A model generated the notes under the pieces. It was given only the letters and a program-made list of their open reading frames with translations, had not been told where the DNA came from and made no database searches. A stretch of DNA of 64,000 nt from a virus: positions 1-64,000 of IMG/VR virus record IMGVR_UViG_3300013126_000019; one strand, 5' to 3'. Position 1 is the first letter of the stretch; every line of letters begins with the position of its first letter. Both the position numbers and the translations under genes were made by a program. Below are positions 1 to 9,500 of the stretch, piece after piece.

Positions 1-49
1 AGCTTTGGTCACCATCAGCACTTAATATGGATAATATCCACTTTTTCAT
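1..49 (-). CDS. Probable holin, N-terminal fragment (cut by window edge)
   Basis: Only the first 16 residues are visible (MKKWILSILSADGDQS). The ATG overlaps the TAA stop of the preceding endolysin-like gene by one base (TAATG), which supports a real, translationally coupled start. The short basic and hydrophobic start followed by an S-x-D/E-x-G patch resembles the beginning of small holin-like membrane proteins of Bacteroidota phages, and its place directly after a candidate endolysin fits a lysis cassette. No membrane segment lies inside the window, so holin is an inference from position and a very short N-terminus. It could be any small lysis-region protein. Confidence 0.45.
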   Translation of the reverse strand, partial: MKKWILSILSADGDQS

Positions 50-594
50 TAGAACTCTCTTAGTAGAGTATAGGTAAATTTCTTATATCCACTGCTCTTG
101 CATGCTACCATAAGTTTAGCAAAATCTAGTGGATTATTTAATACTTGGCATCCTGCAGACCATTTATCTATAAGTTTAGACATGAAAGAGGGGTTAGCTC
201 TATGAATATGAATACCAAACATTCCTGTATCTACAGTACCTTGTTCTTCAGCTACATCATCTTTATCAGCATCTCTGTATACCGGTAAAGGCTTAGTTTG
301 AACTAGAGCTTCATATTTACCCTGGTGTAATCCAAATCCAAATGAATCTTGATACTGCCCTGGTTTTAATACAGCCGTGCCTTTAGGGTTCATAAGGTTT
401 ACTAACCAGTATGTCCCCGGGTTAGTAGTACATGTGTATACTTCTAACTTTGTACCATTGATGACATATATATTATCATCAAACTTATTTTTTTCATTAG
501 CTTTAGATCTTACTCCAATGATGTGAAAGCTAGGCCAAATATATCCTTGTTTAGTAAACTCCGCTTTGAGTTCTTCATATGTGTAATTTTTCAT
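49..594 (-). CDS. L,D-transpeptidase-like peptidoglycan enzyme, candidate endolysin
   Basis: A 181-residue protein with a catalytic-looking C-terminal half. GIHIH (H129 and H131) is followed 15 residues after H131 by W-S-A-G-C-Q (S146, G148, C149). This matches the general layout of YkuD-type L,D-transpeptidases, where a His precedes a [S/T]xGC motif with the nucleophilic Cys. Preceding residues (PVYRDADKD, about 104-112) look like a surface loop. No signal peptide is visible, so export would depend on a holin, and the next gene starts like one. It follows the last giant cargo gene with a TAATG overlap. In a phage the most likely role is peptidoglycan cleavage at lysis. The fold assignment rests on motif spacing only; another Cys-His hydrolase family is possible. 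Confidence 0.6.
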   Translation of the reverse strand: MKNYTYEELKAEFTKQGYIWPSFHIIGVRSKANEKNKFDDNIYVINGTKLEVYTCTTNPGTYWLVNLMNPKGTAVLKPGQYQDSFGFGLHQGKYEALVQTKPLPVYRDADKDDVAEEQGTVDTGMFGIHIHRANPSFMSKLIDKWSAGCQVLNNPLDFAKLMVACKSSGYKKFTYTLLREF

Positions 595-3500
595 TAGTTT
601 TTACTTTTACCTGTTTCTGATTTGTATGTGCTTGTTCCAAATGCATCTGTGCCGGGAATATTGCTTAATAAACTATTTAAAATAGATGAGCTACCGCCTT
701 TTTTCTTCTCTATTTGTACAAAGTTTCTGATACCTAAGTTAGGATCTACGTTATTACCTGTAACACCTATTGTTTTAAAGAAGTAGTTTGCAAGTTTAGC
801 GCCGCCTTCTTTTTGAAAGCTATATGGACCAATATCTCTTTTATAATAAGCAGACGGGTCACCTGACAGTGTAGGAATTATAGAAGTTAATATTTTAACA
901 TATGCTTCAAAGGTAGTTCCATAAACCGCTGAGGTGACTGCAAGCTTTTGAGAGTAGTCATCAAGACCCAATCCTGGTAACGGAATCCATGACTCAGCAT
1001 TAGATCTTGTCTTTAATAATAGTAACAGAGCATGGTTTTCTAAAAAGCCATCAAAATGGAATGGCGGGTTATCCTCATCTACCATAAGACCTGGAAGAGG
1101 ACCACTTCTATCTCTAAGCTTTTCATATTTATCATCATCATCCATGTCAAATCCAAATAGTAATCTGATAAGGATACTGTTTAATAATATATGCGCTGCT
1201 TCTATAAGCATTTTATAAGTAGCTTGTTTTTCTTCATCTGTTAAATACAGGGCGCCGTTTCTTAGATTAAGCATATTACGCTTGAGTGCATTAAGCGCTC
1301 TAACATAATATCCCATATCTGTATCTCCAATACCAACATCATATCTCTCAGAAGCATCCCAGAATCTACCGCGGTGAGCAAACCTGTTCATCATACCTCT
1401 AGTAAAGTATTTCTGCAAGAAGTTTATGTACCTATATATAACATATCTGTTTGCTTCAGGTTGATCTAATGTAGCAAAAGCACCATTGACATTTGTAATT
1501 ACAGCCTGAACTCTGTTTCTGAAATTCTTAAACTCAGTACCCTTAGATATGATAAAATTTTCTTTTATTTTTTTATCTAAGTCTTCTAAGTTATCATCTT
1601 TAAGCCTATTATACTCACGCAGTCTATCGACAGGTACCTTAAATTTAGATGCTATACTATCTAGTGTCTCGTTAGGGCCAATTGTATAATTGATTGGTGC
1701 GCCGTACTCAAGATCAATACCCTCTTTTAAGACTGGTGTGCCGTCTTTTATTTCCCAAGCATCAGCATAGTTTATCATAACTTGTTGACCGTCAACCATT
1801 TGAGGAATTCTCTTATGGCTTAACATGCCCCATAGTACAGACATCTGTGCTTGTATATCTAACCACTGACGGGTACTTGTTAACCAAGTCATTTCAGCAG
1901 CATCACGTGCTAAATTTCTAGTAAGATCTCTACCCAAGTGTTTTTTAAACATACCTTGACCTGGATCAAACATCATTGATACTTGTAGATCTAATGGTCT
2001 GTCACCTTCATCGTGATAAAGAGACCAACTAAGACTACCCATAACCATACCTGCTCTAGCAAGACCTTTTTGGTAGCTTAACATATTCATGTGCTTACCT
2101 GCAGCGGCTTCAATGTTATTTTGTATGATGGCATCAAAATAGTTAACTAAAGCACTACTTGTGTTTAAACCAAAGAAACCTAAAGACGCCCTCTTAAATA
2201 ATTTATTAGTCAGATTAACAATCCACTTTTGGCTACCAAATCCGGTGCTAGTTTTACCAAGATATACCCATTCATAGAAGTTATCTATATTTTTAGCTCT
2301 TAGGTTTGCACCTTTTCTTGATCTCTTAGATGATACCTTATCATCTAACCAGTCATTAGCACCAACAGCATAGCGCTTATTCATTTTCTGAATAGGCTCA
2401 ACAGTTTTATAGTTGCCGGTTCTAGGATCTCTTAGTGAATCTTTAAGTGCTTTTGCTATAGGATTAATCTCTAGTAACTTTTTCTGCATCTCTAAAGAGT
2501 ACCCATATCTTAACATAGTATTAGTTACCTCAAGACTTACATTTTCATGTTCAATTTGCGATATACCATGAACAGGGATACCATCATTATCATCATCAAA
2601 CATATCACCCATCATAATACCTTTTTGTACTATTGGATTTAATCCTTGATCAGCATCATCTTTTGCTGTTTTAAAGAAATCTCTAACATTTTGCCACCAG
2701 CGGGTAGGTGCATTTTTAAGATCTGCATATTGTTCTACAGAACCACCAATAAGCCCACCTTCAATACGGAATCTAGGAGCATCAAGATAGATACGAGAAC
2801 CTCTAGGTTTTTTATCTTGTATGTGTAAGTGCTGTTTCTTTAGAGCTTGCAACAAATCAAAAAGTGCAGGTTGGGTATCTTTTATAGTGTAGTATTCTTC
2901 ATTTATAAAAGGGCTATCCGCAGGAGCATTGTCTTCTTTTGCTCTTGGCAACCAAGCTCTAGATCCTCGACCCGAGTTATCTACAGTTCTACCAACCTCA
3001 TATGGAGTTTTATATTTTGGATCTACGATACTTGACCAGTATGCATTGCTAGGAGCTCTATTAGGAATAGTTTGTTCTACGCCATTAAGATCAACATATG
3101 TAGTTTGCATATATGCTGTTTCATCTGTTGGCACATTATTTCTCCAAATATCTAATGGTTCATTTATAACAGTTTTATTTCTGTTAGCATCATATCTCAC
3201 ATTTTGCACGTGATTATTTTGTATAAACGCTTTTAGTTTTTGTGATGACTCATATTGTATTATTTCTTCTGGAGTACCGTCTTTTTTACCCTGGTTTGAA
3301 AGGTCTTGTAATAGTTGTAAATTCTCTAAAACAAGTTCTATATTATCTCTAGTTACAATTCTTGAGTTAAGGTATGAGTACATTTCATCAGTATCCAAGT
3401 CTTGAAGTAATGTATTCCAGATTTCAAGATATTGATCGGTAACAACTTTACCTTTAAGATTTCTAAGTTTAGCATATAAAGCATTAATAGCAATTTTATC

Positions 3501-6500
3501 AGCCTTTGTCATTGTTACCGGCTGAAGTATAGCTTTGATTCTGTTATACTCTTCTATTTCAGCTTCAGTAAATTTCAACTTTTTAGTTGGATTGCTTTTA
3601 TTATATGCCGCTTTACTATTAAAACTATTATAAAAGTTTTGTTCCTCCTCAGTTAAAACTTTTAATGCTTTATTAAGTCGTGATTGGTTTATATTAAGTT
3701 GTGCTTGTCTAACTTTTTCCACAATATCTTGAGGAACATCTTTACCGTGTAATTCACCAGTTTCAGGATCTGTATATTGTTTCTGAATATCTCTTATATA
3801 CTGTTGATCTTCAGTAAATGTGTCTCTTGCCTCTTGAGGATATTTACTTTTTATTTTAGCAATATCATCTAGAATTTCTTTTACCTGTTTATCAAACTCT
3901 TCTGTAAATTTTACTTGAGTATTTTCTCCTATAAATTCTTTAACAGCAGACTCAAATTCAGGAGAGTTTTGATCAACTCCTGAGTTAACAAGGTTCTGCA
4001 TAAAGTCTGTAATTGCTGTTTGGAATGCCCCTGCTCTTAAAACTCTACTTCTAAACTTACGCTTAGAGTTTAGATAATTACGTAGCAATTCCGCTTTTTT
4101 AGCATCTCTTTCGGCCTTTGGTGTATTATCAGCATATTTTGTAGAAAGCATTAAAGACAATTCTCTTTGCAATTCTTTTTTTCTATTAATAGCTTGCTGA
4201 TACTCATTTGGATCGCTATAAAAGGTCTTATCAATAGCATTAACTTCTTGCCATTTATCATTATATTCTTCACGTGCTTCGCGGCCCTCCTCAGTTGATT
4301 CTATCTCAAACTCGGGTTCATATACAGCAGGATCATATTCTTGCCAGAAGTACTTCACCTTATATTTTCTATAGTCAGCTTTTGCTTTTCGCCATGCATG
4401 TATCTGATCTTTATTACCAGACTTGTATGCAGCAGTACGCATGTCTTCTAACTCTTCTTCTTTTTTAGCTATAAATAACCTGTAATCCTTAATAGGAGAT
4501 ATAAAGGTATGTACATTAAACTCTTCTACACGACCATCTTCATTAATAGTATAACTCTTATCTAAAAAAGTTGTTGCTCTACCTACAGCTGCAGGATCTA
4601 ATGGATTATCTAATCCGGCAGCACGCATCTTAGGCCCGATATCTTTATTAAAACTCTTTTGAATTTTAGCAAAGTTTAAGTCTACATCAGACAAAGCATT
4701 TTTAGTAAACATTGCAAAAGAAGCTGTAACAGGATCTTGGTTATGTAAATAACCCTCTAATAAACTATTAACTTGACCGGCGTCACCTAGTTCACCTGAA
4801 AGAATCATTTTAAACTTTTCAGGAGTAAGTCTTATTGCTTCATACTTTTTTTGAAGCTTGGCTAAATCTTTTTGTAGACCGTCTTTTTTAGTACCTTCTG
4901 CAGCTGCAATTTTATCTTCTAAATACTTTTTATTTCTCTCGTATTTCTCATCTATAGCTTGACCCATAGGCTGTAATTGCTCATAAAGAATAGGTCCGAT
5001 TGCAGCATTATTTACCTTGTTAATCTCGGCATTTAGTTTTTCAATCTCAGATCTAATACTAGTAACTAGAGAATATAAAGGTGAGTCTGTTCCGATGTAC
5101 TCATTATTCTCAGGATTATCTATCTGATTAATTACAAACTTGATATAGTTATTCCAATAAGATGCAAGCTCTTTATAATTAGTAAGGGCATACATTGCAT
5201 CTACGGAAGTTTTAGGATCTGTTATAAGCTTTGTCTTTTGTCTTGCATCTTTTGCAATACGCTCCATAACATTTTTAAGTCTTCTTAAATTGGATACATA
5301 GACCTGGGCTCTTATAGAGACTTTTTTCATCATCTCAGCATCGGTAAGTGCTGTATCTACAATTTCTGAAGTATACTCAGCTAGATTTTTTCTAATTGTC
5401 TCAAGCTCATTTTTACTATATCTGTCTTTAATAGCATTAAGTAACTCAGATGCATTATACGAGGCCGCTAATCTTTCTAGTGTCTGAGCTGCAGCTAAGT
5501 ATGTTGCAGATATTTGTTTATTTAGCGCATCGGGACCAAGTTTTATTATGTCATCAATTGCGGCATCACGCTCTGATGTATAGTCAAACACATCTTGCTC
5601 AGTTATTGCTTCTGTATTTAAATCTATTTTATCCTCAAGGATCATTTTTAGCACATCCTCAAGTGAAGTACTCTCTGATAGTTTGTCCAGCTTGATGTTT
5701 TTACCAAAGATTTTTCTAAGCATCTTGCGGAGCCTATAGAAAATGTTTTTGATAGCATTCATAAAGCCGTTTGTTACAGGCTCAGCTTTAATAGAACTCA
5801 TATACATTTCTGTTAAAGCTCTTACCATAACCTCATCTTGAATATATGGTGAGTCTTCTGACAAACTAGGATTATCCAAAAGAGTTTCTTGTAAAATAAG
5901 ACTACCCTCTTCTGTACCTATGATATCTGAAATAAGTTTATCATAGACCTTTTTGTTATCTGCTCTTAAACTTTTAACAAAGGGATGTGAAAACTCATGA
6001 AATACATCTTTACGAGTAATGTTATTTGATACAAAATATACAGCGCCGTTATTAAAAAATGCTTTTTGCCCGCCATAGTTTTTCTTTTGTGCGGTATGCA
6101 TTTCTTTAGCCTGGTCAACTGTAATAAAGTTTACACCTACTTGATTACCATAATTATCACTAAGGGTACCGATAAGCTCATTAATACCATCAGTAACAAA
6201 ACTAGACTCGGACTCTTTACCAAATGTATTAAGTGCTGAAGTAGCCAGTGACGAATCTAGATTTGCTTTTATATATAAATCAATCTCGCTTCCTAAAGGA
6301 CCGTCGGTCCCTACTGTAAATTCTGATTTGTATTCTAAAAATTCTTCTGCAATTTCAGGGAAGCGATCTTTAAACTCTAATATTCTAGAAGGATTCTCTT
6401 TTATGATAGAGCGTACTACATCCTCTACAGGACGGACCATACCATTTGATCTAAATACTGCATCTTTTACAGCTTCAAATAATCCAACACCTTCTGTGTT

Positions 6501-6557
6501 AGAACTTAATTTTGCCCACTCTGGGCTACTAGTATCTACTCCGCAATACATGTTCAT
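594..6557 (-). CDS. Giant virion cargo protein with zincin protease motif and LysM-like domain (1987 aa)
   Basis: Last of the giant cargo genes, joined to the 3558-residue polymerase gene by a TAATG overlap. Residues 187-191 are HEFSH, a HExxH zinc-protease site inside a helix after a beta-strand (AVYFVSNN), with a conserved-looking DEVMVRALTEMY about 50 residues later that could supply a third ligand, as in gluzincins. The middle (about 300-1250) is charged, helical and coiled-coil-like. Residues around 1620-1672 (INYTIGPNETLDSIASKF onward) read as a LysM repeat, which would bind peptidoglycan glycan chains. A hydrophobic helix (HILLNSILIRLLFGF) lies at about 1830. Inference: it is packaged in the virion and ejected, with the LysM part meeting the wall and the protease maturing cargo or cutting a host or virion protein. 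The protease motif is clear; the function is unproven. Confidence 0.75.
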   Translation of the reverse strand: MNMYCGVDTSSPEWAKLSSNTEGVGLFEAVKDAVFRSNGMVRPVEDVVRSIIKENPSRILEFKDRFPEIAEEFLEYKSEFTVGTDGPLGSEIDLYIKANLDSSLATSALNTFGKESESSFVTDGINELIGTLSDNYGNQVGVNFITVDQAKEMHTAQKKNYGGQKAFFNNGAVYFVSNNITRKDVFHEFSHPFVKSLRADNKKVYDKLISDIIGTEEGSLILQETLLDNPSLSEDSPYIQDEVMVRALTEMYMSSIKAEPVTNGFMNAIKNIFYRLRKMLRKIFGKNIKLDKLSESTSLEDVLKMILEDKIDLNTEAITEQDVFDYTSERDAAIDDIIKLGPDALNKQISATYLAAAQTLERLAASYNASELLNAIKDRYSKNELETIRKNLAEYTSEIVDTALTDAEMMKKVSIRAQVYVSNLRRLKNVMERIAKDARQKTKLITDPKTSVDAMYALTNYKELASYWNNYIKFVINQIDNPENNEYIGTDSPLYSLVTSIRSEIEKLNAEINKVNNAAIGPILYEQLQPMGQAIDEKYERNKKYLEDKIAAAEGTKKDGLQKDLAKLQKKYEAIRLTPEKFKMILSGELGDAGQVNSLLEGYLHNQDPVTASFAMFTKNALSDVDLNFAKIQKSFNKDIGPKMRAAGLDNPLDPAAVGRATTFLDKSYTINEDGRVEEFNVHTFISPIKDYRLFIAKKEEELEDMRTAAYKSGNKDQIHAWRKAKADYRKYKVKYFWQEYDPAVYEPEFEIESTEEGREAREEYNDKWQEVNAIDKTFYSDPNEYQQAINRKKELQRELSLMLSTKYADNTPKAERDAKKAELLRNYLNSKRKFRSRVLRAGAFQTAITDFMQNLVNSGVDQNSPEFESAVKEFIGENTQVKFTEEFDKQVKEILDDIAKIKSKYPQEARDTFTEDQQYIRDIQKQYTDPETGELHGKDVPQDIVEKVRQAQLNINQSRLNKALKVLTEEEQNFYNSFNSKAAYNKSNPTKKLKFTEAEIEEYNRIKAILQPVTMTKADKIAINALYAKLRNLKGKVVTDQYLEIWNTLLQDLDTDEMYSYLNSRIVTRDNIELVLENLQLLQDLSNQGKKDGTPEEIIQYESSQKLKAFIQNNHVQNVRYDANRNKTVINEPLDIWRNNVPTDETAYMQTTYVDLNGVEQTIPNRAPSNAYWSSIVDPKYKTPYEVGRTVDNSGRGSRAWLPRAKEDNAPADSPFINEEYYTIKDTQPALFDLLQALKKQHLHIQDKKPRGSRIYLDAPRFRIEGGLIGGSVEQYADLKNAPTRWWQNVRDFFKTAKDDADQGLNPIVQKGIMMGDMFDDDNDGIPVHGISQIEHENVSLEVTNTMLRYGYSLEMQKKLLEINPIAKALKDSLRDPRTGNYKTVEPIQKMNKRYAVGANDWLDDKVSSKRSRKGANLRAKNIDNFYEWVYLGKTSTGFGSQKWIVNLTNKLFKRASLGFFGLNTSSALVNYFDAIIQNNIEAAAGKHMNMLSYQKGLARAGMVMGSLSWSLYHDEGDRPLDLQVSMMFDPGQGMFKKHLGRDLTRNLARDAAEMTWLTSTRQWLDIQAQMSVLWGMLSHKRIPQMVDGQQVMINYADAWEIKDGTPVLKEGIDLEYGAPINYTIGPNETLDSIASKFKVPVDRLREYNRLKDDNLEDLDKKIKENFIISKGTEFKNFRNRVQAVITNVNGAFATLDQPEANRYVIYRYINFLQKYFTRGMMNRFAHRGRFWDASERYDVGIGDTDMGYYVRALNALKRNMLNLRNGALYLTDEEKQATYKMLIEAAHILLNSILIRLLFGFDMDDDDKYEKLRDRSGPLPGLMVDEDNPPFHFDGFLENHALLLLLKTRSNAESWIPLPGLGLDDYSQKLAVTSAVYGTTFEAYVKILTSIIPTLSGDPSAYYKRDIGPYSFQKEGGAKLANYFFKTIGVTGNNVDPNLGIRNFVQIEKKKGGSSSILNSLLSNIPGTDAFGTSTYKSETGKSKN

Positions 6558-9500
6558 TATTGTTTAAAGCATAATCTTTGATTGATAACCTCCAATACCA
6601 TTGCATCTGTAACAAATGTTGCATCTGCCGGCCCGGCTTCTTGCGTAACTACTTCAGAATCTGAATTAATATTATCTATTCCAAAATGACCAAGCAACTG
6701 TTGAGACAAATATAAGAAAGTTTTAGGAGCTTTTGCCATAAGTGCATTAGGTGGTATTTTTCTAAAGTCACTTGCACCTAGCATACCTTGACCAAGTCCT
6801 AGTTCTGGCATAATAACACTTGTATTACCTGGTATAGTACGCAAGTATTCTTCAATTCGGGCAATGTCCTCATTTATCATTTGAACATTAGCCTCATATG
6901 TAGCATCACTCAAAGAATCAGCGGCGCTATACATATTACCAAATGTTCTAATAGGTAGTACATTAGGGTACTTTACGGCTAAATGATTCATTACACCAAC
7001 AGTATTACCAATATTAGCAAGTTTATAATCTGGGTTTGTTGTACCGTTAAATAAAAAGACAGTTCCCGGTTGAATTTTTACAAGCTTTTCTATATCAGCA
7101 GGTTTAGTATTTTTAATTGTGTATACTCTATTACCAGATGAATTAGTTGAAAACGTTATAGCTCCTCCAGATGATACGGCTGACTCATCGTCTAAAAGTC
7201 CTGTAGGTTTTTCAAGTCCCATTTTAGTAAATACATCGGGAGCAATATAATTTTTATATCTATTTCTAAGAGTAAAGTTTGATATAGCATTTTGTGAAGC
7301 AAATCCTATAAGATATGCTGAGAGTACATTATTAGGTATCTTACCTTCTTTAGTTGCTGTTTTAACAGCTTCTTTTTTAAGAGCTAGTATACTATTATCA
7401 GGAACCACTTTCCATAATGCATGCTCACCTTTTGCAGATATACCCGTAGATAAACTAATTACCATAGGCAACATACTCATAAGTTTAGCAATTTCTTCTT
7501 TATCACTATAAGAAATGTTAAACATGTTTTTTGCAGGATTAGACAAAGCTTCATAGTCTTCACGCAATCTCTCTATGTAATTTGATGATGGTCTTTTAGT
7601 AGCAAGCTTTAAAGTTTTTATACCTGTCTTGTTACCTTTTTGATATGCAATACGCAATCCAGAAGTACCTAACAAAGGGTACGCTTCATCAATACCCGGG
7701 TATTTATTTTTTAGATCGTATACTCTTTCTGCATATGAAGGTCCATTTTCAGGGGACCCTCTAAATATTTTATAACTATTATAAACTGCATCTAAAGCTT
7801 TATCTCTAAGAACCATTTCATAGGCCTGTCTTAGTACTGTACCTCCCGCACTATCTTTAATAGGTTTTAACGCAATGCTTAAAATTTGCTTATAGATTTC
7901 TTTGTTCTTCTCACTTATAGTAGCAACATTGTTTGATATATTGAGATTTCTGATGTTGTTTTCCGATAAGAATTTTCTAAGTGCAAAAGCGCTCGGATTA
8001 ACTATAAAAGGAATGTTTCTACGTTTAGCAACATCCTCTAATATCTTAACACTAGTGCTATTAGCATTACCGATTACTACTGTACCATCTGAACTTTCTA
8101 AATTTAAAATTTCTGAGTACATTGCTTTTTCACTAGAGGCTTCTAATACACCATACTTATCTCTAATAATTTGTTGGTACTCCTTATTAATCGTATCTTG
8201 TGTTACAACTTTTTTAGTATAACCTTTAGTTTCTAAACCTAAATCTTGTGCAATATCTAAAACAAGTTGATCAAACTCAGTATCAATTCCTGAAGTTATA
8301 GTTTTTACAGCAATAGGTAATGATGCCAAGGTACCTTGCTTAGATCGCATATCAATAATAATCTTCTTAGAGTCAGCAAATTCAGGGCTAGCCATTACTG
8401 TCTCTATATCAAGAGTATCTCTCAATACCTCTCTAGTAAGAACAAAATTTGCATATTCTTTTAATGAGCTAAACATAAACGGGGTCACGGGAGCTGTACC
8501 CACTGTTTGATTACTTAAATCACCAGTTAAAAGATTTGTATAATTTTTCTTAATTGCATCTCTATTTACATATAGAATTCCATTTTGAACAAATGCTCCA
8601 AAAGATCTAAGTGCAGGTGCATCTTCAACTGGTATTTCATCTTTTACAATAAGACCGCTAAAAGACTTAAGCTTATCAATGTTAACTTCATTAATATAGT
8701 TTTGTAATAAGAATTGTACAAAACCATTCTTAAACTCTTTAATAGTACCTGATAAATCACCGGCAAAAGATTTATTACTAATTGCAGCAATATTCTGAAT
8801 ATTTTGTTTGATAAAGTCATTTACTTCTTCTTTTTCTCTTAAAGCAAATAGATTATCGCCAAGAAGATCCTTAGCAACATCAGCAACATTGAACATAGAT
8901 ATTACAGAGTCACTAAATAGTTTTTCAACTGATGGTCCATAAAATCTTGGATCGGATATTAAAAGCTTTGAAGCAGCATCTTTTTGAACCATATCAAATA
9001 TGGTAGTTTCTTTTTTAGTGTCAAAGTTTATATTTTGCTTAATATCCTTAGGTGCTTTTGATAAATCCTCAGCTTTAAAATACTCAAATAGTACAGCAAT
9101 ATCTAGATCTGAATAGTTACCTGCAGGCTTACCAACATTTGGATTAAGTATTCCCGCATTAAACAAATTAAATTGTGTTAGTTCATAACCATTTGCTTCT
9201 TCAAACTCATTGTAAAATTTCTGTATTGCGGCCTCAAGATTCTGGTTAAATTGGAACTTAGCAGTCCTAGTCTCATTTTCATCTAATAATTTTAGACCTA
9301 CAGATTTAGCTAAACCTTCTGAAAACCATTTACTTGTTTCATAATAATGGGTGCCATCTTCATCAGTTACATTACCTAAAGCTTTCACAATATCGGCTCG
9401 AGCTTTTCCTTGAGCGTAATTAGGATTTTCAGGTGCTATATTTAAGATTTTTGCAAAAGGACTAGCTAATAATGCTTGTCTTCTAACGTAATCTCTTACA

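Noticed and set aside
2646-3213. Plus-strand open frames of 60-94 codons opposite the 1987-residue gene
   Set aside because: They lie fully inside a long, motif-bearing minus-strand gene, have no homology-like features, and arise from low stop density on the complement.
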